Positions 1 to 8,095 of a stretch of 64,000 nucleotides of DNA are shown here, one piece after another (within the stretch, counting starts at the first letter, position 1; every line of letters begins with the position of its first letter). The stretch comes from Xenophilus sp. Marseille-Q4582 (GTDB taxonomy: Bacteria > Pseudomonadota > Gammaproteobacteria > Burkholderiales > Burkholderiaceae_C), in NCBI RefSeq assembly GCF_916700565.1, contig NZ_CAKAKO010000001.1, positions 124,001 through 188,000 on the forward strand. Reading direction: 5' to 3'. The position numbers were made by a program, and so were the translations under genes. The notes beneath the pieces were generated by a model that saw only the letters and a list, made by a program, of their open reading frames with translations, ran no database searches and had not been told where the DNA came from.

Positions 1-134
1 TGTCCAAGATCCCGATGGGCCGCTTCGGTACAGTCGACGAGGTGGCCGCGATGGTCGGTTGGCTCTGTTCCGAAGAATGTTCATTCTCGACCGGCGCGGT
101 GTTCGACCTCTCGGGCGGCCGTTCTACCTACTGA
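1..134 (+). CDS. SDR family oxidoreductase, C-terminal end (partial)
   Basis: Only the last 43 residues are present; the gene begins before the window. The tail reads PMGRFGTVDEVA, then a run ending in LSGGRSTY, which is the typical C-terminal segment of a classical short-chain dehydrogenase (cofactor-loop region and final glycine-rich strand). It lies 22 nt upstream of an FAH-family hydrolase. An SDR next to an FAH hydrolase is the arrangement known for the diketo-hydrolase branch of L-fucose and L-rhamnose oxidation, so a 2-keto-3-deoxy-sugar-acid 4-dehydrogenase is a plausible role. The substrate is inferred from this context only. Confidence 0.8.
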   Translation, partial: SKIPMGRFGTVDEVAAMVGWLCSEECSFSTGAVFDLSGGRSTY

Positions 135-156
135 ATCTCCAAAAGGAAAACAAGAC

Positions 157-1005
157 ATGAAACTCGTCCGCTATGGCAACCCCGGCAAGGAGAAGCCCGG
201 CCTGATCGACGCCAACGGCCAGCTGCGCGATCTCTCGTCCGTGGTGCCTGACATCGGCGCGGCCCAGCTCGGCGACGCGGTTTTGGCCAGGATCCGCAAG
301 GTCAAGACCGACAAGCTGCCGCTGGTGCGCGGCAAGCCGCGCTTCGGCAGCCCGGTGGCCAACGTGGGCAAGTTCATCGCCATCGGCCTGAACTATGCCG
401 ACCACGCGGCCGAATCCAACATGCCGATCCCGGCCGAGCCCGTGGTCTTCACCAAGGCCAACAGCTGCATCCAGGGCCCGAACGATCCCATCATGCTGCC
501 CAAGGGCTCGGTCAAGACCGACTGGGAGGTGGAGCTGGGCGTGGTCATCGGCACGCGCGCGCACTATGTCTCGCAGAAGGACGCGTTGAACTACGTGGCC
601 GGGTACTGCGTGGTCAACGACGTCAGCGAACGCGCCTGGCAGCTCGAGCACGGGCTGACCTGGGACAAGGGCAAGGGCTTCGACACCTTCGGCCCGATCG
701 GCCCCTGGCTGGTCACGCGCGACGAGATCGCCAATGTGCAAAAGCTCGGCATGTGGCTGGACGTGAACGGCCAGCGCATGCAGACCGGCAACACCAAAAC
801 CATGATCTTCAACGTGGCCAAGCTGGTCAGCTACGTGAGCCAGCTCAACACGCTGATGCCGGGCGACGTGATCACCACGGGCACGCCGCCCGGCGTGGGC
901 ATGGGCATGAAGCCGCCCGTGTTCCTCAAGAAGGGCGACGTGATCACGCTGGGCATCGAAGGCCTGGGCGAGCAGCGCCAGGAAGTGGTGCCGTTCAAGC
1001 CCTGA
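157..1005 (+). CDS. Fumarylacetoacetate hydrolase family protein
   Basis: This 282-aa protein has the full FAH catalytic fold. A conserved GLNYADHAAE segment lies near residue 78. The metal-binding acidic pair sits in DWEVELGVVIG (E124 and E126), with the following Asp in NDVSER (D155). A late TGTPPGVGMG loop is also typical. Family members cleave C-C bonds in diketo acids; close relatives are often labelled ureidoglycolate lyase, but the SDR immediately upstream suggests a 2,4-diketo-3-deoxy-sugar-acid hydrolase making pyruvate and a short acid. The start follows an AAAAGGAAAA ribosome-binding stretch. A strong terminator follows 39 nt after the stop, so this is the last gene of its operon. 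Confidence 0.88.
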   Translation: MKLVRYGNPGKEKPGLIDANGQLRDLSSVVPDIGAAQLGDAVLARIRKVKTDKLPLVRGKPRFGSPVANVGKFIAIGLNYADHAAESNMPIPAEPVVFTKANSCIQGPNDPIMLPKGSVKTDWEVELGVVIGTRAHYVSQKDALNYVAGYCVVNDVSERAWQLEHGLTWDKGKGFDTFGPIGPWLVTRDEIANVQKLGMWLDVNGQRMQTGNTKTMIFNVAKLVSYVSQLNTLMPGDVITTGTPPGVGMGMKPPVFLKKGDVITLGIEGLGEQRQEVVPFKP

Positions 1006-1044
1006 AGCCGCGCTGACGCGCGCCACGCGGCGGCTTCACCGCGC

Positions 1045-1084
1045 AGGCCCCGACCGCCTCCGACTAGAGGCGGATCGGGGCCTT
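1045..1084 (+). terminator. Rho-independent terminator
   Basis: A long GC-rich hairpin: AGGCCCCGA and CCGCCTC pair with GAGGCGG and TCGGGGCCT around a six-base loop, with a single bulged A, and the sequence continues CTTCTTG. It ends the SDR/FAH operon and insulates the nickel unit downstream. Confidence 0.85.
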
Positions 1085-1146
1085 CTTGCTGGGCCGGCGT
1101 TCCTGCGAAAGCGCGTCATTCCCGCCGCGTACGGCAGATGGCGTAT

Positions 1147-1173
1147 GTATGAAGAAATGGATAAACTTCATAC
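1147..1173. promoter_or_regulatory. NikR-box-like operator
   Basis: A perfect 8-bp inverted repeat, GTATGAAG-N11-CTTCATAC, lies 60 nt before nikR. Its outer halves are GTATGA and TCATAC, identical to the half-sites of the E. coli nik operator, here separated by 15 rather than 16 bases. Placement directly ahead of nikR suggests nickel-dependent autoregulation of nikR and the two genes after it. The site is seen in the sequence; function is inferred. Confidence 0.7.
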
Positions 1174-1233
1174 TGGCGGCGCCATCTCCGCACGGCCTGC
1201 GAGCCGGGCAGAGGTCGGCATGACCGACGCCGC

Positions 1234-1719
1234 ATGGAACGCTTCACCATCTCCCTCGACGACGAACTGGCCCACGAGTTCGACCACCTCATCGCCACGC
1301 GCGGCTACGGCAACCGCTCGGAAGCCGTGCGCGACATCCTTCGCGGGCAGCTGGCGCGGCTGCGGGAGGACGACGATGGCGAGGCGGCCTGCGTGGCCAG
1401 CCTGTCCTATGTGTATGCGCATCACGAGCGCGAACTTTCCGAGCGCCTGGCGCGCCACCAGCATGCGCAGCACGAACTCACCATCGCGGCGGTGCATGCG
1501 CACCTCGACCCCCACCGGTGCCTGGAAACGGTGTTGCTCAAGGGGCCGGCCCGCCAGGTGCGGCAGTTCGCCGACGCCCTGATGGCCGAACGGGGCGTGC
1601 ACCATGGGCAGCTCAACCTGGTTCCGACGGCCCTGCCTGCGGATGAGCGCGCGCGGCGCCTGGCGCGCGAGTCCCGCGCTTTGCAGCCGCCGCACGCGCC
1701 TCGCCCGCGCCGCGGCTGA
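1234..1719 (+). CDS. nikR: Nickel-responsive transcriptional regulator NikR
   Basis: This 161-aa protein has an N-terminal ribbon-helix-helix DNA-binding domain (MERFTISLDDELAHEFD, residues 1-17) and a C-terminal ACT-like nickel domain. The nickel ligands of E. coli NikR are all retained: H77 in the HQHAQHEL segment, then H88, H90 and C96 in VHAHLDPHRC. It is about 25 residues longer than E. coli NikR because of a low-complexity Arg/Ala tail. NikR represses nickel uptake genes when nickel is plentiful. The next genes encode a TonB-dependent receptor and a DUF4198 protein, both typical NikR targets, and a NikR-box-like palindrome precedes the gene. Confidence 0.93.
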   Translation: MERFTISLDDELAHEFDHLIATRGYGNRSEAVRDILRGQLARLREDDDGEAACVASLSYVYAHHERELSERLARHQHAQHELTIAAVHAHLDPHRCLETVLLKGPARQVRQFADALMAERGVHHGQLNLVPTALPADERARRLARESRALQPPHAPRPRRG

Positions 1720-1756
1720 GGCCGCGGCACGCGCCCCGGCCCGCCAAGGCGGGTGC

Positions 1757-1778
1757 CACTTCACTCATTTGCGAAGTG
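1757..1778. promoter_or_regulatory. Short inverted repeat before the TonB receptor gene
   Basis: CACTTC-N10-GAAGTG ends 4 nt before the receptor start codon, so it could affect translation initiation or bind a protein. It does not match the nearby NikR-like site, and no function can be assigned from sequence alone. Confidence 0.3.
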
Positions 1779-1782
1779 ATCG

Positions 1783-3839
1783 ATGACCCAGACCCCGTGG
1801 CGGCGTCCCCGTCTGGCGGCCCTGCCCGCCCTCCTGGCCATGGCCGCCGCAGTCGCGCCGACGCTGCTGCGGGCCCAGCATGCGGCGCAGCCCGAGGCGG
1901 CGGCGCCAACCCTGCCGCCAGTCGAAGTCAAAGGCGAGGCGCTGGGCCAGGGGGCCGCTGCCTTCCCGGCCACCACCTTCGAAGCCGACGACCTGCGCCA
2001 ACTGCACCCGAGCCGCCCGCAGGAGCTGTTCCGCCACGTGCCGGGCATGAACGTGCAGGACTACCAGCTCTCCGGCGTGGCAGATGCGTTCGTGCTGCGC
2101 GGCTTCGGCGGCGGGGGTCATGGCGGCGACCTGGGCGTGGTGCTCGACGGCATTCCGCTGAACGAAGCCATGTCGCATGCCGACGGCTACGTGGACTTCA
2201 ACGTCATCGTGCCGCTGGAGATCGAGCGCCTGCGGGTGTTCCGCGGGCCGGTCTCGGCCCTGTACGGCAACTTCAACCGCGCCGGCCTGGTGGCGGTGGA
2301 AACGCGCAAGCGGGGCAGTGACAAGGACCTGGATGTGAGCGTCGGATCGCACGGCGCGCTGGACGTGCAGGCGGCGTTGGGCTTCCAGCTCCGCGAGGGC
2401 GAGTCCCTTCACCTGGCTGCGCAGCACGTGCGCACCGACGGCTTCCGTGCCCATTCGCAAGCCGAGCGCAGCACGCTGGCCGGCCGCTGGGCCAAGGTCG
2501 TGACCGCCGACCTGGAGGTGGCGCTGTCGGCACGGCTGCACACGGCCCATGGCGATTCGCCCGGCTACCTCACGGAGAACCAGTTCGCCGTCGATCCCTA
2601 TGGCCAGGATCCGCGCGCCATGAACGACGGGGCCCGCAAGCACTTCGGTACCGTGCGCGCCGATGTGAACCACAGCCTGGCCCCCGGTCTGCGGCTGCTC
2701 AGCTTCGTCTATCACACGCGGCAGGATTTCACGCGCTACTTCTCGCGGCCCGTCGGCGGCACGGCCTGGCGCCAGCGCGAAGAGACCTACGACCGCCAGG
2801 TGTTCGGCGCCGGCACCAGCCTCAACGGCCGCACCGCCGCGGCCTGGGGGCCGCTGAACTGGGTGGCCGGCATCGAGACCTTCCGGGAGAGCACCGGCTA
2901 CCAGTATTTCGACGGCCTGTTTCGGCGCGTGCGGCTGAACCCGGCCATCAGCGACCGCACGTCCGACCTGAACAGCCTGTCGGCTTTCGCAGAGGTGGAG
3001 GCGCCGATCCATCGGCTCTTCAAACCTTCGCTGGGTCTGCGCTGGGACCGCTTTTCAGGCGGCTGTGAGCGCAACGGGCCGGAGACGGCCACGGATCCCT
3101 GCGGGTCGCTGGCGCGCGTCAGCCACACCAGCCCCAAGCTGGGCGTGCGTTCCGAGGTGCTGCCGCAGTTGGAGTTGCGCGCCAGCTGGGCGGAAGGCTT
3201 CGCGCCAACACCTTCGCCAAGTACGCGCTGGGCGCCTCGCAGCTCGACCCCAACGTGTTCCGGCAGACCGAGGTGGGGGCGCTGTGGAGGCCGCGCCCGG
3301 GCGTGGCCGTGGACCTGGCGGCCTATCGCCTCACGTCCTCCGACGAGATCCGCACGGTCGCACCGGGCGTGTACGAGAACGACGGCGCCACGCGCCGCAC
3401 CGGCGTCGAGGCCAGTGCGCTGTGGGCCGTGCGCAAGGACCTGGCGCTGTCGCTGACCTACGGCAGCGCGAATTCCCGCGTGACCGAGAACGGCAACGCG
3501 GCGCTGATCGGCAAGCGCGTGGCAGGCGTGCCACGCTCCATGACCACCGCCACGGCCGCCTGGACGCCGGTGCCGAACTGGACCGCTTCGCTGACCTGGC
3601 GCCGCGTGGGCCGCTACGCCGTGAATGCCGACAACAGCCTGCATGACGGCGGCTATGCCACCGTGGACCTGGGCCTGCGCTACCGCGCCAGCGGCGCCCG
3701 GCCGGACGAACTGCATGCCACGCTCGCCAATGCGGCTGACAAGGCCTATGCCACCTCGGTCTCCGTCATCGGGGGCATGCCGCTCTTCGCACCGGGCGCG
3801 CCGCGCACGCTGAAGCTGGGCGCCCGTTTCTCTTTCTGA
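1783..3839 (+). pseudogene. TonB-dependent outer-membrane receptor with internal frameshift
   Basis: A signal peptide is followed by a plug domain (RPQELFRHVPGMNVQDYQ, then the VLRGFGGGG region and a YGNFNRAG segment) and a beta-barrel ending in the outer-membrane signature KLGARFSF. The first reading frame is receptor-like to about position 3204, where SWAEGF is reached. Receptor-like sequence (NTFAKYALGA, then DPNVFRQTEVGALW) continues from 3204-3209 in the other frame to the stop at 3839. One base is missing around 3202-3207 relative to an intact gene of about 685 codons. The context between nikR and a DUF4198 gene suggests a nickel-chelate receptor. The lesion may be real or a sequencing error; there is no homopolymer at the site. 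Confidence 0.85.
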
Positions 3840-3849
3840 AAGGAATCCC

Positions 3850-4563
3850 ATGGGGGTCTGCGTCATCCGTGCCGCGCTGTGCGGGCTGGGCCTGGGCCTG
3901 ATGCTGGGCGCGGCCCAGGCCCACAACGTCTGGCTGATGCCCGAGGCGGACGGCAGCTACCTCGTGCAGTTCGGCGGCCACCAGGGCCGGCTCGAGGCCT
4001 ACCCGGCCGAGAAGCTGACATCGGTCGCCGCCTACGACACGCGCGCCCATCCGATCGCCGTGCAATCGCGCACGACGGCCCAGGGCGTGAAAGTGCGGCC
4101 CGAAGGCAAGGCCGCGCTGCTGGTCGCGGCCTTCGACAACGGCTACTTCAGCGGCACCGACGCCGGCCCGCTGGTGAACCGGCCCATGAACGAAAACCCC
4201 GGCGCCACGCGCGGCGTGCGCGCGCTCAAGTTCCACAAGTCGGTCATCGAATGGGGCTACGTGGCGCGCATGGTCGTGGGGCAGCCCTTCGAGATCGTGG
4301 CCGCCCGTGCGGACCACCCGCACGCGGGTGCGCCGATGCGCGTGCGCGTGCTCAAGGACGGCCGGCCCGTCGCCGGCGTGCGTCTGTCCATCGGCGAGCA
4401 CGGCATACCCGTCCACACCGGCAAGGACGGGACCGCGACCGTGACCCCGGCGCAGGGGCGCAACGAGCTGATGGCGATCCTGCGCCTGCCGGTCACCGGC
4501 GATCCGCGGACCACGAGCCTCAGCTACGAATACCTCTACGCCTTCGAGGCGCACGCCCATTGA
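3850..4563 (+). CDS. DUF4198 periplasmic protein, probable nickel-uptake accessory
   Basis: This 237-aa protein has a cleavable signal peptide (hydrophobic stretch ending GAAQA before HNVWLM). The mature region carries the DUF4198 pattern, beginning HNVWLMPEADGSY and containing a carboxypeptidase-regulatory-like beta-sandwich in its second half (MRVRVLKDGRPVAGVRL). Several His residues (AHN at the mature N-terminus, DHPHAG, terminal HAH) could bind metal. DUF4198 proteins are recurrently encoded with NikR and nickel transporters. It starts 10 nt after the receptor stop behind GAAAGGAAT, so it is co-transcribed with nikR and the receptor. The exact role is inferred. Confidence 0.8.
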   Translation: MGVCVIRAALCGLGLGLMLGAAQAHNVWLMPEADGSYLVQFGGHQGRLEAYPAEKLTSVAAYDTRAHPIAVQSRTTAQGVKVRPEGKAALLVAAFDNGYFSGTDAGPLVNRPMNENPGATRGVRALKFHKSVIEWGYVARMVVGQPFEIVAARADHPHAGAPMRVRVLKDGRPVAGVRLSIGEHGIPVHTGKDGTATVTPAQGRNELMAILRLPVTGDPRTTSLSYEYLYAFEAHAH

Positions 4564-4743
4564 GCGGCGGCGCCGGGGGCACGGCGGTCATCGCGCCTCG
4601 TACCAGCGGCGTGAGCGGTTGACGACGGCCACCCCTGGGGTTTCGACAGTGACCTCGGGCATGGCCAGGAGACGCTGGTGGAAATCACGAATTTCCTGGC
4701 TGGCGTGGGCTGACAGGAACGAGGCCGCCAAGGCGGCCGGTCA

Positions 4744-4775
4744 AAGAGAAGCAGCCTTTGGGCGGCTTTTCTCTT
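4744..4775 (+). terminator. Probable terminator of the nickel operon
   Basis: AAGAGAAGCAGCC and GGCGGCTTTTCTCTT form an imperfect hairpin around TTTG, with T-rich sequence in the 3' arm. It lies about 180 nt downstream of the DUF4198 gene, with no gene between. Confidence 0.45.
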
Positions 4776-4854
4776 GCGTCTCGCGTTTAACTGTCCAATC
4801 CAGGGAGTGGCGTGATGCGTTCAGTTATCCACAGACCCACTGGAAAGCAGAATC

Positions 4855-4906
4855 GCGCCAAAACCGGCGTCGAAAAGCGCCAAAGGCGGCGTGAAAACGT
4901 GCCAAA
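4855..4906. repeat. Tandem degenerate 21-22-nt repeat
   Basis: Three consecutive units begin GCGCCAAA, GCGCCAAA and CGTGCCAAAG at 4855, 4877 and 4898. The first two end with CGAAAA or TGAAAA before the next unit. Such short direct repeats are reminiscent of multi-repeat termini of IS21-family elements, which is an inference only; no transposase lies nearby. Confidence 0.4.
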
Positions 4907-4991
4907 GCGCGCGGCGCACCATTCGCGCCATTCGCATAACCTGCTCACGCACTAGGTCTTTGCATGGCAGGGTCTGTGGGTCTCCTGCAAA

Positions 4992-5012
4992 ATAGAACGA
5001 CCGTTCGTTTTA
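4992..5012. promoter_or_regulatory. TetR-type operator ahead of the beta-oxidation cluster
   Basis: An AT-flanked palindrome centred on GAACG-AC-CGTTC (4995-5006), with the overlapping alternative AACGA-CCGT-TCGTT, lies 16 nt before the tetR start. This is the usual place for an autoregulatory TetR/AcrR-family operator overlapping the promoter. Confidence 0.6.
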
Positions 5013-5028
5013 TTCAAAACCTTCGACC

Positions 5029-5721
5029 ATGGCATCGTCCCTTTCCGCCAAGACCGGCCGCGCCGCGCCCAAGGGGCAGCAGACCAAGGCCGTGATCGTG
5101 GACGCCGCGCTCGCGCTGGCCGCGCAGATCGGGCTCGAAGGCCTGTCCATCGGCGCCGTGGCCGAGCTCACGCAGATGAGCAAGTCGGGCGTGTTCGCGC
5201 ACTTCGGCTCGCGCGAGGAACTGCAGATCTCGGTGGTGCGCGAATACCACCACCGCTTCGAGCAGGAAGTCTTCTTTCCGGCGCTGAAGGCGCCGCGCGG
5301 CCTGCCGCGCCTGCGCGCGATGTTCGCCAACTGGATGAGGCGCACCTCGACCGAGATCGACTCGGGCTGCATCTACATCAGCGGGGCGTCCGAATTCGAC
5401 GACCGGCCCGGCCCGGTGCGCGACGCGCTGGTGGAGTCGGTCAGCATCTGGCAGGCGGCCGTGCTGCGCGCCATCGAGCAGTCGCAGTCCGAAGGGCATC
5501 TGGAGGCGCAGTCCGATGCGCGCCAGCTGGCTTTCGAGATCCACGGCCTGATCCTCGCCCTGCATTACGAAGCCCGCTTCCTGCGCGTGCCCGGCTCGAT
5601 CGCGCGCGCCAACACGGGCTTCGCCAACATCCTCGCGCGCGTGGCCACCGATGCCGCGCCGCCCGCTTCGACCGCTGACGGCGGCAGAACGGCCGCGCGC
5701 CGGCTCAAGCCGGTGCGCTGA
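5029..5721 (+). CDS. TetR/AcrR family transcriptional regulator
   Basis: This 230-aa protein has a standard TetR helix-turn-helix near residues 20-70 (IGAVAELTQMSKSGVFAHFG) and a larger ligand-binding C-terminal domain. It heads a same-strand run of acyl-CoA metabolism genes that begins 61 nt later, so it most likely represses that run in the absence of a fatty acyl- or aryl-CoA ligand. The palindrome at 4992-5012 just upstream is the likely autoregulatory site. The C-terminus is an Arg/Ala-rich low-complexity tail. The ligand cannot be told from sequence. Confidence 0.88.
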   Translation: MASSLSAKTGRAAPKGQQTKAVIVDAALALAAQIGLEGLSIGAVAELTQMSKSGVFAHFGSREELQISVVREYHHRFEQEVFFPALKAPRGLPRLRAMFANWMRRTSTEIDSGCIYISGASEFDDRPGPVRDALVESVSIWQAAVLRAIEQSQSEGHLEAQSDARQLAFEIHGLILALHYEARFLRVPGSIARANTGFANILARVATDAAPPASTADGGRTAARRLKPVR

Positions 5722-5782
5722 TCCGCCGTTGCGTCTTCCTTTCCTTCGTTTTTCCAGCAACCTCTCTCCAGGAGACTCCCGG

Positions 5783-7579
5783 ATGCCCAGCTATACCCCC
5801 CCGCTTCGCGACATGCAATTCGTGCTGCACGAAGTCCTCCAGGTCACCGAGGAGTTCAAGGCGCTGCCCGCGCATGCCGAGACCGATGCCGACACGATCA
5901 ATGCCGTGCTCGAGGAGGCCGGCAAGTTCGCGTCCGAAGTCACCTTCCCGCTGAACATCAGCGGCGACACCGAGGGCTGCGTACTCGACAAGGAAACGCA
6001 CGCCGTCACCACGCCCAAGGGCTTCAAGGAGGCCTACGCGAAATACGTCGAAGGCGGCTGGGCGGCGCTTTCGTGCGATCCGCAGTACGGCGGCCAGGGC
6101 CTGCCCTTCGTGGTGAACCAGTGTGTCTACGAGATGCTCAACAGCGCCAACCAGGCCTGGACCATGTACCCGGGCCTGTCGCACGGCGCGTACGAGGCGC
6201 TGGTGGCACACGGCACCGAGGAACAGAAGAAGACCTATCTGCCCAAGCTGACCAGCGGTGAATGGACCGGCACCATGTGCCTGACCGAGCCGCATTGCGG
6301 CACCGACCTGGGCCTGCTGCGCACCAAGGCCGAACCGCAGGCCGACGGCACGTACAAGCTCACGGGCAGCAAGATCTTCATCTCGGCCGGCGAGCACGAC
6401 TTCACCGACAACATCATCCACCTGGTGCTGGCCCGCCTGCCCGACGCGCCCAAGGGCAGCAAGGGCATCAGCCTGTTCGTGGTGCCCAAGTTCCTCGTGA
6501 ACGCCGATGGCTCGCTGGGCGCGCGCAACCCCATCTTCTGCACCGGCCTGGAGCACAAGATGGGCATCCATGGCAACGCCACAGCGCAGATCAGCCTGGA
6601 CGGCGCGGTGGGCACGCTGGTGGGCGAGCCGAACAAGGGCCTGGCCGCCATGTTCGTGATGATGAATGCCGCCCGCCTGGGCGTGGGCAACCAGTCGCTG
6701 GGCCTGACCGAAGTGGCCTTCCAGAACGCACTGGCCTATGCCAAGGACCGCATCCAGATGCGCTCGCTTTCGGGCGTGAAGGCCAAGGACAAGGAGGCCG
6801 ACCCGATCATCGTGCACCCCGACGTGCGCAAGATGCTGCTGACGGCCAAGGCCTATGCCGAAGGCGGCCGCGCGCTGCAGATCTTCTGCACCTTGCTGCT
6901 GGACAAGGCACACAACCACCCCGACGAGAAGGTGCGCAAGGACAGCGATGAACTGGTCGCGCTGCTCACGCCCATCGTCAAGGCCTTCATCACCGACAAC
7001 GGCCACATCAGCACCAACGCGTGCATGCAGGTCTTCGGCGGCCACGGCTTCATCAAGGAATGGGGCATGGAGCAGTTCGTGCGGGACAACCGCATCAACA
7101 TGATCTACGAAGGCACCAACACCATCCAGTCGCTGGACCTGCTGGGCCGCAAGGTGCTGGGCAACAACGGCGCGTCGCTCAAGAAGTTCGGCAAGCTGGT
7201 GGCGAAGCTGGTCGAAGAAGAAGGCGTGAACGAGAGGATGGCCGAGTTCATCAACCCGATCGCGGGCCTGGGCGACCAGCTCACCAAGTTCACCACCGAG
7301 ATCGGTTTCAAGGGCTTCCAGAACCCGGACGAGGTGGGTGCGGCCGCCGTGGACTACCTGCGTGTGGCGGGCCATTTCGTGTTCGGCTACCTGTTCGCGC
7401 GCATGGCGCAGGTGGCGCTGCGCGAGATCGCGGCCGGCAACACCGATCCGTTCTACACGGCCAAGCTGCAGACCGCGCGCTTCTACTTCGCCAAGCTGTT
7501 CCCGGAGACGGCGACGCTGATGCGCACCGCGCGTGCCGGCAGCAAGGTGCTGATGGACACGGACGCGGCGCTGGCCTGA
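5783..7579 (+). CDS. Acyl-CoA dehydrogenase
   Basis: This 598-aa FAD enzyme catalyses alpha,beta-dehydrogenation of an acyl-CoA, the first step of beta-oxidation. It belongs to the long FadE-like class with an extra C-terminal domain (about 600 aa instead of about 380). Visible signatures are MCLTEPHCGTDLG in the FAD-binding mid-domain, QVFGGHGFIKEWGMEQFVRD, and the catalytic-loop region YEGTNTIQSLDLLGRKVL. An upstream in-frame start exists, but the ATG at 5783 is preceded by CAGGAGAC and begins the conserved N-terminus MPSYTPPLRDM. It is the first enzyme gene of the TetR-headed cluster. Confidence 0.93.
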   Translation: MPSYTPPLRDMQFVLHEVLQVTEEFKALPAHAETDADTINAVLEEAGKFASEVTFPLNISGDTEGCVLDKETHAVTTPKGFKEAYAKYVEGGWAALSCDPQYGGQGLPFVVNQCVYEMLNSANQAWTMYPGLSHGAYEALVAHGTEEQKKTYLPKLTSGEWTGTMCLTEPHCGTDLGLLRTKAEPQADGTYKLTGSKIFISAGEHDFTDNIIHLVLARLPDAPKGSKGISLFVVPKFLVNADGSLGARNPIFCTGLEHKMGIHGNATAQISLDGAVGTLVGEPNKGLAAMFVMMNAARLGVGNQSLGLTEVAFQNALAYAKDRIQMRSLSGVKAKDKEADPIIVHPDVRKMLLTAKAYAEGGRALQIFCTLLLDKAHNHPDEKVRKDSDELVALLTPIVKAFITDNGHISTNACMQVFGGHGFIKEWGMEQFVRDNRINMIYEGTNTIQSLDLLGRKVLGNNGASLKKFGKLVAKLVEEEGVNERMAEFINPIAGLGDQLTKFTTEIGFKGFQNPDEVGAAAVDYLRVAGHFVFGYLFARMAQVALREIAAGNTDPFYTAKLQTARFYFAKLFPETATLMRTARAGSKVLMDTDAALA

Positions 7580-7628
7580 TCCGCTGCGGCGCTTCGCTGC
7601 GCCCGGACCTTTCTTCTTCGGAGACGTC

Positions 7629-8072
7629 ATGACAACTCGAATCGCTGTGCTGGCCCTCCTTGCCGTCGCCGCACCGGCGTGGGCGCAGATGAGCCCGGTG
7701 GGCCTGTGGCGCAATGTCGATGACAAGACCGGCGAGGCGAAGGCGGAGATCCGCATCGACGACGTCGGCAGCGGGCGGCAGGCGCTGTCCGGCCGCATCG
7801 CCAAGACGCTGAAGAAGGATGCCAAGCCCGACGCCACCTGCGACGAGTGCCCGGACGACCGCAAGGGCCAGCCCGTCACCGGCCTGGAAATCATCCGCGG
7901 CGGCACGAAGGCCGAGGGCAAGGACGTCTGGGAAGGCGGCCGCATCCTCGATCCGGAGAACGGCAAGGAGTACCGCGCCAGCTTCACGCCCATCGAGGGC
8001 GGCAAGAAGCTGGAAGTGCGCGGCTACCTCGGCCCTTTCTGGCGCACGCAGACCTGGATCCGCATCCAGTAA
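7629..8072 (+). CDS. DUF2147 family secreted protein
   Basis: This 147-aa protein has a clear signal peptide (MTTRIAVLALLAVAAPAWA) and a single DUF2147 domain: PVGLWRNVDDKTGEAKAEI, a Cys pair in CDECPDD, and a C-terminal LGPFWRTQTWIR segment. The family is periplasmic, small and beta-rich; its biochemical role is unknown. It recurs beside acyl-CoA dehydrogenase and FadB genes in this bacterial group. It starts 49 nt after the dehydrogenase behind CTTCGGAGAC and lies 23 nt before the bifunctional enzyme, so it is part of the same operon. Confidence 0.85.
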   Translation: MTTRIAVLALLAVAAPAWAQMSPVGLWRNVDDKTGEAKAEIRIDDVGSGRQALSGRIAKTLKKDAKPDATCDECPDDRKGQPVTGLEIIRGGTKAEGKDVWEGGRILDPENGKEYRASFTPIEGGKKLEVRGYLGPFWRTQTWIRIQ

Positions 8073-8095
8073 CCCATTCAACGGAATTTTTTTCC

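Larger units (their letters stand above)
4564..4991. other. Intergenic region with hairpins and degenerate repeats, no convincing gene
   Basis: No supported gene is seen between the DUF4198 stop and the tetR promoter. The stretch holds a perfect GGCCGCC-AA-GGCGGCC hairpin (4723-4738), a terminator-like hairpin (4744-4775) and tandem degenerate 21-22-nt units (4855-4906). A 91-codon open frame across it lacks recognisable protein features. The AT-richer, repeat-bearing part looks like a relic of a mobile-element end, but no transposase remnant could be identified. Confidence 0.5.

Noticed and set aside
4619-4894. A 91-codon open frame in the intergenic island
   Set aside because: It spans two hairpins and the tandem repeats, has no recognisable domain, no ribosome-binding site and an unlikely composition.
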